A DNA stretch of 6,168 nucleotides. Source: CAYSLA01 sp964431685 (GTDB lineage: Bacteria; Armatimonadota; UBA5829). Below the pieces are notes generated by a model. It was not told the DNA's origin, made no database searches, and worked only from the letters and a program-made list of their open reading frames with translations. Made by a program: the position numbers and the translations under genes. This document shows, piece after piece, positions 1 to 6,141 of this stretch (positions are counted from its first letter, which is position 1; each line of letters opens with the position of its first letter). Location: NCBI GenBank assembly GCA_964431685.1, contig CAYSLA010000193.1:1-6168 (forward strand), in the 5' to 3' direction.

Positions 1-887
1 AGGGCAAACATGATGGCCACTCCGAGTACCGTGCCCAGGTCAAACGGTGAGACGAACGGACCCGACGAACGACCGGCTTCCGATCCCCCGCTCCAGATCA
101 GCGACGCATCCAGGCCCAGGAGTTTGAAGATGGTCCATTGGCCAGTGATCTGGTCGAGTATGGCCAGACCAGCCGAATAAGTGGCCATCACCAGGACCCC
201 TGTGATCGCCCAGTACACGTGTCTCTTCTCCGTGATACATCCTCTTGCCACAAAATAGAGAATCATCAAGTCGCCCCCGCGCGCCATGATCTGAACCACC
301 GTGTTCGGGATGGACCCATGCTCGAAGAACGGCGCGGCCACTGCGAGGTATATTGGAAAAGCGACAAGCAGGTACTCGCCAAATCGCAGCCCACCTGCTG
401 GCCTGGGTTGCTTGAGCTGACGCAGAATCAAGGTCAGCGCGAGGCTGAACAGCATAACTCTGTCGAACGTCACCGCAGGGAGGCCGGTGCCAAAGTCCAA
501 CCTGAACAGCAGGGAAGCAACGGGAGATATTACCAGCCACACGATAAACGACTGTGAAGGCCAGAAGAACACCAGGAACACGAAGGCAAAGACCACAACT
601 GCCGGTATTACCAGATCCCAGTGTGGAATACCCAACACCCTGTCCTGACTTACCCCATAGGCAAGCACTAACTGCAGCAGAATGAAGGCCGTAACCCCCA
701 GAGCGACGATCAGCCCTCTCGTAACACGTCGCCACCCGGGGGCAACAGTGGTTCTGGCCACCGCAGGGAACGAACCCGCAGTTGCAGCAACGGTTTCAGG
801 CAATCCAACGGACTTGGCGCGTGTCCAAGCCGCCGCACGCCCCACCAGACCCATAACTGCGATAACTAACCTGCGGGCAACTGACAA
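1..887 (-). CDS. O-antigen ligase/polymerase (Wzy-like) family membrane protein, C-terminal part beyond the window
   Basis: The minus-strand frame is open from just after the exosortase stop to the left edge, so about 295 codons are visible and the C-terminus is missing. After a polar N-terminal stretch of roughly 57 residues come hydrophobic segments near residues 58-78, 90-109, 112-128, 143-157, 170-187, 201-215 and 224-244. Near the cut edge is the sequence GRSSGPFVSPFDLGTVLG (R273, P281, G285), which fits the R..G.F..P...G..L pattern that in O-antigen ligase/Wzy proteins leads into the conserved core. The family acts in the inner membrane, polymerising lipid-linked repeat units or transferring glycan to an acceptor. 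Given its wza, wzc and exosortase neighbours, exopolysaccharide polymerisation is the likelier job. Start: a TTG directly after the upstream stop has GGGGAG six bases before it. The first ATG, at 854, has no usable Shine-Dalgarno, though it remains possible. Family assignment is good; ligase versus polymerase cannot be decided. Confidence 0.82.
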   Translation of the reverse strand, partial: MSVARRLVIAVMGLVGRAAAWTRAKSVGLPETVAATAGSFPAVARTTVAPGWRRVTRGLIVALGVTAFILLQLVLAYGVSQDRVLGIPHWDLVIPAVVVFAFVFLVFFWPSQSFIVWLVISPVASLLFRLDFGTGLPAVTFDRVMLFSLALTLILRQLKQPRPAGGLRFGEYLLVAFPIYLAVAAPFFEHGSIPNTVVQIMARGGDLMILYFVARGCITEKRHVYWAITGVLVMATYSAGLAILDQITGQWTIFKLLGLDASLIWSGGSEAGRSSGPFVSPFDLGTVLGVAIMFA

Positions 888-2495
888 CTACATCTCCCCA
901 AACGTCTTGTTCAGCCGGACGAGTTCAGTTATGAAATCCTTCATCGCGGCGATGTCACGATCTTCAGTATCGAAAGCCTGTGTGTAGAACCGATACCAGT
1001 ATACCTGTCTGGACTCAAGCTCCTGCCGTACCTCGGCACGGTGCGAGAAGCTGGCCAGCGTATCGTACATGTCCTGAACCTGAATCAAACGCATGTACCT
1101 GCGGATTGCCGAGGTCGTGGGGAATGTCTTGTCTCCGACCATATACCAATGGATAATGTAGCCTTGCTGCCCGAGGGTGTCAGACACCCTGAGGATGCTC
1201 GCTCTTACCTTCATCGGCTTTGGCTCTTTGAAGTCCAGGTAGATAACTTGCGTGTCCGTTATGCCGCTGCCTGACCCAGGTATGCACATCATAGGGTTGT
1301 GGAATGCGTCTGTGTCCCTTGCTGCTTCCATAAACAACTCTATCTGTCGGCCATCATCGATGTTTGTATAGACTCGCTGCAGCAAGTCCGCGGTCTTCAG
1401 TTCCTCGACTACCTCTTTGCTGATAGGCACGTCGGTTGATATCCAATCTCCGATAGAGGCCGCGATCTGCGATCTGTCCAAAGAGCCTTTTGCCTTGGAC
1501 GCAATCGGCGAGACAGTCAAGCCCACCACAAGCAAGAGAACCAATGCCAGGACCGGGGCAATCATCTGGCCGCCCCTGCGTTTGACCGGCGGTGCAGCCG
1601 GTTGCGCGACCTCCTCTTTGCCATCGAAGCCAAACTGGCTGGCCTTTAGGAGCTTTGCTACGCCAAACAGGATCACGAAACAAAACACAAGTCCCAGGTA
1701 GCCGCTCCAGTCGTGGAACTTGTGCATTGCACTGGCGGTTCCGGTCCAGATTCCGGCGTACCCGATCATCGCAATTCTGAGTGAGTTGATAAAGATGCTC
1801 AACGGAACAGCGAATGCCACAAGCGCCGCTTTCTTCCACGCTTCGGCCCGGATCATGTATACGAAGAAGGCGGTAAATGTCATCAGAGATATGAGCAGCT
1901 TGAAGCCGCTGCAAGCCACGCCGACAATCAGTGGCTCCGGAAGGCGAGCCGAATGGATCTCGTTCGACCCAATCAGGGTGGACGGATAGCCCGTAATATT
2001 GAGCATCACAGCGGCAACTTTCGTTGACTGAAGCTGTATGCGCATCGTGGCTTCGTCCAGAATCGTCCCGGGCAGAGGCATCATGAACGCCAGATACAGC
2101 ATGGGGAACAACAAGATGCGAGTGATACGGTTGCCGGTTGTCGACCAGACACTGCCGATGATGAGCAGCATCAGCGACGCGTCCATCAAAGCGCCTGAAC
2201 CCGTCCACTTTCCAAAGAGATACAGTGGGATGGCCGGGACGATCAGCAGCACGCCACGCCACGTGGGTGATACCGTCTGTGCGGCAAGTCTCTTTCGATT
2301 CGCCCACACCATGTATAGAGCAATGGCGGGAACAAGCATTCCGTGAGAGTAGTATCCGTTTGACCTCTCCCACTCTTTCCAATAGAAAACGAAGTGCTCT
2401 TTGTACAGTATTGCTATGGTAATCAGCGCCAGCAAAGCAGGCCAACCGGCTCGCAGCGCACTAAACACTCTGGTAGCGACGGGATTGTTATTCAT
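888..2495 (-). CDS. exosortase with fused C-terminal EpsI domain
   Basis: A 535-residue integral membrane protein with two parts. Residues 1-285 form a multi-pass exosortase domain with hydrophobic segments near 17-35, 51-66, 79-97, 103-117, 126-144, 187-215, 222-250 and 264-284. The expected active-site residues are present: C195 in VACSGFK, R240 in INSLRIAMIG and H261 in HDWSG. A linker rich in Ala, Pro and Lys (290-310) leads to one further membrane segment (311-328) and then a soluble domain of EpsI/DUF3485 type. That domain carries HNPMMCIPGSGS (H399, C404) and IIHWYMVGD (W450), which match the conserved H.P..C and WY patterns of EpsI. By family knowledge, exosortases are sortase-like transpeptidases or proteases of the inner membrane that process PEP-CTERM-type C-terminal signals, and they co-occur with exopolysaccharide genes. 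EpsI's role is poorly defined. The ATG has GAGG seven bases upstream, and the gap to the kinase-like gene is 32 bp. The exosortase subtype and substrate signal cannot be told from this window. Confidence 0.93.
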   Translation of the reverse strand: MNNNPVATRVFSALRAGWPALLALITIAILYKEHFVFYWKEWERSNGYYSHGMLVPAIALYMVWANRKRLAAQTVSPTWRGVLLIVPAIPLYLFGKWTGSGALMDASLMLLIIGSVWSTTGNRITRILLFPMLYLAFMMPLPGTILDEATMRIQLQSTKVAAVMLNITGYPSTLIGSNEIHSARLPEPLIVGVACSGFKLLISLMTFTAFFVYMIRAEAWKKAALVAFAVPLSIFINSLRIAMIGYAGIWTGTASAMHKFHDWSGYLGLVFCFVILFGVAKLLKASQFGFDGKEEVAQPAAPPVKRRGGQMIAPVLALVLLLVVGLTVSPIASKAKGSLDRSQIAASIGDWISTDVPISKEVVEELKTADLLQRVYTNIDDGRQIELFMEAARDTDAFHNPMMCIPGSGSGITDTQVIYLDFKEPKPMKVRASILRVSDTLGQQGYIIHWYMVGDKTFPTTSAIRRYMRLIQVQDMYDTLASFSHRAEVRQELESRQVYWYRFYTQAFDTEDRDIAAMKDFITELVRLNKTFGEM

Positions 2496-2527
2496 GTGCT
2501 AACCTCGGTCTTTTCGTTGTGTCGAAA

Positions 2528-4624
2528 TCAGCTCTTCTTGCTGCCAGCCAACTGGGGTGCGGTTACCCCAGAATAGGACCGGTAGAAGTGGAAGTATCCA
2601 CTGCTGTCTTCTCTGCGGATGTTGTTGAGGACTATGCCCATCACATTCACGCCTACGGTGTCCAGACGAGCGAGGAACTCCTTCTCGCTGCCTCGGGCAA
2701 CAGTCCCCGCCGACTGCACGAAGATCGCGCTGCCCACCATTGAAGACACCAGCACCGCGTCGGAGAAAGCGACACCTGCCGAGGTGTCGTAGATAACGAA
2801 GTCGGCGACAGCCCGAACCTGTTCGACAAAATCACGCATCTCATCGGATCTCAGCAGCTTCACAGGGTTATCCGGTACGGGACCGCTCGGCACCAGCAAC
2901 AGACCCTGCAGTCTCGTGGGCACCAGCACTTCTTCCAGAGCCGCTGCGCCGTTGAGCAGGTTGCTCAGCCCCACTTTGTTATCCACACCCATTATCAGGT
3001 GTTGCGTCGGCTGTCTGAAGTCGGCGTCCACCAGAACAACTCTCGCGCCTTCCTGTGCCAGACTGGCGGCAAGGTTGCTGGCCGTGATGCTTCTGCCGGA
3101 ATCGGGCACAGCGCTGACTACCACCACCGAGTTGACGTTCTCATTCTGGCTCGCAATCCACATGTTGGAGCTGAGCGTCTGATACGCCACCCGGACTATC
3201 TCAGGACACTTCTGCCTCACCAGCGAATGCGACCTGATTCGAGGCACTTCCGACAACACGGGCAGGGCAAGAGCCTTTTCTGCGTCGGCGCTGGTGCGTA
3301 CGGTATTGTCCGTGTAGTTCAGCAGCAGGGCAATCAGGATACCGAGAAGTGGGCTTAGCAGGAAAGCCACGATCACTTTCAAGCCCTTGCGCTGGTTGAC
3401 GGGGTACACGTAAGCAGGTTCAACGACTCTGAGACCGACCTCGTTCTTTGCCTGTTGTTCCTTGATCTTGGCTTCGTCCAGTTTCACGCGCATCAGGTTG
3501 TAGGTCTGAGAAGCGGCTCCGACCTCCGCCTCAAGCTCGGCAATCTTTGCCTGCTGTGCCGGCATAACGGCCATCTCGCCGCGGATCTCGTTAACTACCG
3601 CCGCCATCGCAGCTGTCTGAGCGGCCGAGGAAGCTTCATCAACCCGGGACGCGATGTACCGGTCTCTTAGTCCGTCATAGATCGGGTTTCGGGCCTCGCT
3701 CTTGGAGGACTGGTAGGTCTCAGTGGCCGCAGCAAAGTTGCGTTTGGTTTCCTCGATCGCGCGATCGACCTGGAGAACATCCGGGTGTTTGGGGCCTTTG
3801 CGAGCCTGTCCCGCAGTTCCGTTCAGCATCGAGGCCTTGGTCGTCTCAAGCTCGACGAGCTGGGTCTTGAGGCGCTCCCACTGCGGGTCTCTCTGCGTGG
3901 CCGTGCTCACAACCTGCCATTCGGGCAGCGAACTCAGCTCTTTGGCCAGACCTCTAGTCCGTACTGTCACGACCTGCAGTCCTGCATCGGCCTGTGCATA
4001 GTCGTTTTTCGCTCTGGTTAGCCTTTCGACAGCAGAAGCACTTTCGTTGTTGAGCAGCACTATCCCGTTGGCCTGCTTGAAATCGCGCAGCCTGTCCTGG
4101 GCATTGATCATGGCCTTGCGTGTCACTTCAACCTGATCTTCAATGAACTCCCTCGTTTGGCGAACAGAGGCATTGTTAAGCTCCCAGTAGGCCTTCTTGA
4201 ACTCTGCGGCTACAACGTCAGCAGCGACCTTTGCGTCGTTGGAGTAAGGCAGCGTGACGTCAATTCCTATGATGTTGGTGTCCCGAACCGGTTTGACCGA
4301 GATCGAACGGAGGATCTTCTCGGGGTCGGACTGCACACCCAGATCGTTCAGCGCCTCTGCCGCGTTTCGCAGAACTCTCTGTGTGGTTGCAAGTCTGCTG
4401 AGGTTGGACAAGCGCAACTGCACGTCCATATTCTGCTGCATACCGGGATACAGGACAAGACTGTCCCTCGCCGTACTCTCAGCCTCGATCAGCTCGGTAT
4501 GACCCGTAAATGACGGTTTGCTCCGCATATTCGCGACTATGACTGCCGCTACGCAAACAACCATTCCGAGCAGAATGAGCCACCGTCTTCTGCGAATAAT
4601 CCTGTATAGTTGCCAGAATCCCAT
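2528..4624 (-). CDS. Wzz/Wzc-like polysaccharide chain-length protein with degenerate BY-kinase domain
   Basis: A 698-residue protein of the polysaccharide co-polymerase type. A basic N-terminus (RRRR, 11-14) precedes membrane segment 1 (about 15-33). A Wzz-type periplasmic domain follows, including a long helical, probably coiled-coil stretch (about 155-395), then a proline-containing VEPAYVYP segment and membrane segment 2 (about 415-436). The cytoplasmic C-terminal domain (about 455-698) has the BY-kinase fold: Walker A position VPDSGRS (505-512), Walker A' VVLVDADFRQP (529-539; D533, D535), Walker B FVIYDT (609-614; D613) and three C-terminal tyrosines (Y677, Y681, Y684). The Walker A lysine is replaced by R511 (codon AGA), and the usual EX2RX2R motif is lost (AYQTLSSN near 480-487). 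Such proteins set polymer length and couple polymerisation to the Wza channel through phosphorylation cycles; here catalysis is doubtful. The ATG has GAAGAGGG seven bases upstream. The gene lies 23 bp after the export gene. Confidence 0.9.
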   Translation of the reverse strand: MGFWQLYRIIRRRRWLILLGMVVCVAAVIVANMRSKPSFTGHTELIEAESTARDSLVLYPGMQQNMDVQLRLSNLSRLATTQRVLRNAAEALNDLGVQSDPEKILRSISVKPVRDTNIIGIDVTLPYSNDAKVAADVVAAEFKKAYWELNNASVRQTREFIEDQVEVTRKAMINAQDRLRDFKQANGIVLLNNESASAVERLTRAKNDYAQADAGLQVVTVRTRGLAKELSSLPEWQVVSTATQRDPQWERLKTQLVELETTKASMLNGTAGQARKGPKHPDVLQVDRAIEETKRNFAAATETYQSSKSEARNPIYDGLRDRYIASRVDEASSAAQTAAMAAVVNEIRGEMAVMPAQQAKIAELEAEVGAASQTYNLMRVKLDEAKIKEQQAKNEVGLRVVEPAYVYPVNQRKGLKVIVAFLLSPLLGILIALLLNYTDNTVRTSADAEKALALPVLSEVPRIRSHSLVRQKCPEIVRVAYQTLSSNMWIASQNENVNSVVVVSAVPDSGRSITASNLAASLAQEGARVVLVDADFRQPTQHLIMGVDNKVGLSNLLNGAAALEEVLVPTRLQGLLLVPSGPVPDNPVKLLRSDEMRDFVEQVRAVADFVIYDTSAGVAFSDAVLVSSMVGSAIFVQSAGTVARGSEKEFLARLDTVGVNVMGIVLNNIRREDSSGYFHFYRSYSGVTAPQLAGSKKS

Positions 4625-4647
4625 CTAATAGCCCTCTTCTCTGTTTT

Positions 4648-5601
4648 CTAGAACAGCCCATACCGCCTGATGTAGCTAAGCGAGCTTAGCACGCCGAATA
4701 TCTGAGACATCTTGCCCCAGTCCGGCTTCTTGGACTCCGGCACGACAACCACGTCACCCGGCTGCAGCACCACGTCCTGTGATATATCAGCCTTGTCAAT
4801 CAGCTTGGTCAGGTCAACTGATACCTTCTCCGGCTTGGCCGCGTTGCCCCGGATCACTGTCGTCGCACGCAGTGTGCCCTGCGGTGTCGGACCACCCGCT
4901 ATACTCAGCGCAGAGAGAACGGTCATTCTTTCTTTGAGAGGATAGATGCCCGGCCTCATAACCTGACCGAGCACGTAGATCTTGTTCTCGTAGTTCTCTT
5001 CGGGTATATATATCGTGTCGCCATCCAGCACCTTCATATTGAGTGAGAGGTCGCCTGCGAAAAGCTTCCTAAGATCGACCGGGATCGAGCTATCCGAATC
5101 CTTACGGGTGACCGTGGCCTTCTCAAGCCAACCCGTCTCAGTGTAACTTCCGGCCATCGCCAGGGCATCCATCAGCGTGTCGCCTTCGCGGATTGTGTAG
5201 GCCCCGGGCCTGTTAACCTGACCCACAACCCTGACTATCTTCTCGTGGGCTCGAATGAGAGTCACGGACACGTTCGCGTCGTAGACAATTTCTTTCTCAG
5301 CCAGCCCAGCCACTACCTGAGTGCGCAGTTCGCTGAGAGTGAGGCCTTCAGCCTGAATGTTGCCCACGTGCGGCATGCTTACCTTGCCGTCAGGAGTCAC
5401 TATAAGCTGGATGTTCGAAAGCGTCTGCTCACCCCAGACGTTGATCTGGATGATGTCTTCGATCTGGAGTCTGTAGTCACTTCCGACCAGAGGCACGGTG
5501 ACCGTCGGGTTTGCACTCCCTCCAACAGCGTCTACCGCCAGAACGCAGGAACACACAACAAAAATGAGAACAGCAACAACGGCCGCAGTTCTAAGTGGCA
5601 C
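4648..5601 (-). CDS. Wza-like polysaccharide export protein (Poly_export plus two SLBB domains)
   Basis: A 317-residue exported protein. An N-terminal signal sequence (MPLRTAAVV then a hydrophobic run to about residue 23) ends in an AVDA-type signal peptidase I site. The cysteines at 17 and 19 are not in a convincing lipobox, so it may not be a lipoprotein as Wza of enterics is. The polysaccharide export domain spans about 40-117 (YRLQIEDIIQINVWGE, then VTPDGKVSMPHVGNI). SLBB domain 1 follows at about 122-200 (VVGQVNRPGAY, ending DGDTIYIP), and SLBB domain 2 at about 207-289 (VLGQVMRPGIYPL, ending PGDVVVVPE). A C-terminal tail ends in a terminal phenylalanine. By family knowledge it forms the periplasmic and outer-membrane channel for exopolysaccharide. 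Start: GGAGGTG lies six bases before this GTG. An in-frame ATG 75 bases upstream (5676) falls upstream of the promoter -35 box and would not be in the transcript. This is the first gene of the operon. Confidence 0.93.
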   Translation of the reverse strand: MPLRTAAVVAVLIFVVCSCVLAVDAVGGSANPTVTVPLVGSDYRLQIEDIIQINVWGEQTLSNIQLIVTPDGKVSMPHVGNIQAEGLTLSELRTQVVAGLAEKEIVYDANVSVTLIRAHEKIVRVVGQVNRPGAYTIREGDTLMDALAMAGSYTETGWLEKATVTRKDSDSSIPVDLRKLFAGDLSLNMKVLDGDTIYIPEENYENKIYVLGQVMRPGIYPLKERMTVLSALSIAGGPTPQGTLRATTVIRGNAAKPEKVSVDLTKLIDKADISQDVVLQPGDVVVVPESKKPDWGKMSQIFGVLSSLSYIRRYGLF

Positions 5602-5606
5602 GACCT

Positions 5607-5614
5607 TCACCTCC
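5607..5614 (-). promoter_or_regulatory. ribosome binding site that fixes the export gene start
   Basis: On the minus strand GGAGGTG lies six bases ahead of the GTG at 5601. Another in-frame GTG is part of the Shine-Dalgarno itself (5608-5610), so it cannot be used. This site, with the promoter just upstream, selects the 317-residue product with a standard signal peptide rather than a form 25 residues longer whose N-terminus is polar and cysteine-containing. Confidence 0.75.
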
Positions 5615-5643
5615 GATGTTTCAGGCACAGTGCAATGGCTGCA

Positions 5644-5672
5644 ATTATACCTAATTATTGTTCGCAAGCCAA
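5644..5672 (-). promoter_or_regulatory. sigma-70-type promoter of the export operon
   Basis: Read on the minus strand, a TTGGCT -35 box (5667-5672, four of six consensus bases) is followed after exactly 17 bp by a perfect TATAAT -10 box (5644-5649). Transcription would begin near 5637, giving a leader of about 36 nt before the GTG start at 5601. The placement fits the Shine-Dalgarno and start chosen for the export gene. The leader is too short to hold a riboswitch. Whether an activator is needed cannot be seen, but the imperfect -35 leaves room for one. Confidence 0.75.
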
Positions 5673-5695
5673 ACATACATTAGGGCCATATGGAA

Positions 5696-5724
5696 TGCAA
5701 GCGGGGTTTTTCTGCCGCGATGCA
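5696..5724. repeat. imperfect inverted repeat upstream of the operon promoter
   Basis: TGCA and GCGG (5696-5699, 5701-5704) pair with CCGC and TGCA (5715-5718, 5721-5724) around a ten-base T-rich loop, with one unpaired base on one side and two on the other. It lies about 24 bp upstream of the minus-strand -35 box. It could be a regulator binding site. As a terminator it is poor, since no T-run follows the second arm on either strand. The arms are short, so chance is a real possibility. Confidence 0.25.
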
Positions 5725-5867
5725 TCACCAAGAGAGTGCCCGGGCAGTCCCTGCCGCCGGCCACAAACACAGTCTTGCACGTGATCAACGTCTCCAATCC
5801 CCCTTGGCCGATGTGGGAAACATAACCACGCGACGTATCGTCCCAAAGGTGAGGCGGTCATCACTGC

Positions 5868-5882
5868 ACGTATGAATTACGT
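5868..5882. repeat. short dyad ACGTA-n5-TACGT
   Basis: Two perfect 5-bp inverted arms are separated by five bases, the geometry of a small dimeric repressor site. It sits in the middle of the divergent intergenic region, far from both promoters (about 195 bp from one and 215 bp from the other). Only one copy is visible, so the support is weak. Confidence 0.2.
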
Positions 5883-6029
5883 CACTCACAAGACTATAGT
5901 TCCTTGATTGCCAAGCGATAACCTTCATAACGAAACTCGGCAGGGCGAAGATATGCCCGCCTACCAGCACAGAAGCACAGGTTCGGAAGAGAACTGGGGA
6001 TGCAAGGTCAGAGTTGTGCTCCCGTCTCA

Positions 6030-6067
6030 GGTAAATATACGGGAACCCAATAGGTATTTATACCGGA
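6030..6067. repeat. pair of related 15-bp elements, 23 bp apart
   Basis: GGTAAATATACGGGA (6030-6044) and GGTATTTATACCGGA (6053-6067) agree at 12 of 15 positions and are offset by 23 bp, about two helical turns, so they would lie on the same face of DNA. The second contains a near-perfect palindrome, GGTAT-TT-ATACC (6053-6064). They lie about 16-53 bp upstream of the right-facing -35 box, where activators often bind. The element may also serve the divergent operon, but its promoter is almost 360 bp away. Confidence 0.4.
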
Positions 6068-6082
6068 TTGCCCAAAATTCTA

Positions 6083-6111
6083 TTGACAATCGTGGAGTCA
6101 TGGGCTAGAAT
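6083..6111 (+). promoter_or_regulatory. sigma-70-type promoter facing right
   Basis: A perfect TTGACA -35 box (6083-6088) is followed after 17 bp by TAGAAT (6106-6111, five of six consensus bases). The start of transcription would be near 6118, leaving a leader of about 24 nt before the ATG at 6142. The near-consensus match suggests strong basal expression unless it is repressed. Confidence 0.75.
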
Positions 6112-6141
6112 GCTTATAGTGAGGCGACACAGGGGATAATC

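Larger units (their letters stand above)
5650..6082. other. intergenic divergent control region without a convincing gene
   Basis: Between the two outward-facing promoters there is about 430 bp with no supported gene. The open frames here on both strands are about 60-70 codons or shorter, have no clear ribosome binding site, overlap one another and have no recognisable protein motif. The stretch contains several small dyads and a pair of related 15-bp elements, listed separately. A length of this size between divergent genes fits a regulatory region, but a small RNA or the decayed remains of a gene cannot be excluded by eye. Confidence 0.55.

Noticed and set aside
40..735. A 231-codon minus-strand open frame
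   Set aside because: It lies in a different frame from the Wzy-like gene, which is open across the entire stretch and carries membrane segments and the R..G.F..P...G..L motif. The translation of this one is rich in Gly, Arg, Ser and Cys without a domain, as expected from an out-of-frame reading.
1354..2445. A 363-codon minus-strand open frame inside the exosortase gene
   Set aside because: It is an alternate-frame reading of the exosortase coding sequence. It is rich in Arg, Cys and His, with no membrane segments or motifs, whereas the overlapping frame has all exosortase and EpsI signatures.
5602..5637. Possible riboswitch (for example a c-di-GMP aptamer) in the operon leader
   Set aside because: The inferred leader is only about 36 nt, too short for a known aptamer, and no conserved core is seen. 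c-di-GMP control of exopolysaccharide operons is common, but there is no evidence for it here.
5701..5724. Rho-independent terminator
   Set aside because: The GCGG/CCGC stem is short, and the T-run lies in the loop rather than after the stem on either strand.
5245..5784. A 179-codon plus-strand open frame antisense to the start of the export gene
   Set aside because: It runs opposite to a well-supported coding gene and across its promoter; its translation has no domain character. It is an antisense shadow.
5655..5970. Two overlapping minus-strand frames of 61 and 69 codons in the intergenic region
   Set aside because: They have no good ribosome site and no recognisable motif, and one of them runs through the promoter-proximal hairpin up to the -35 box of the operon promoter. 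They look like chance open frames.
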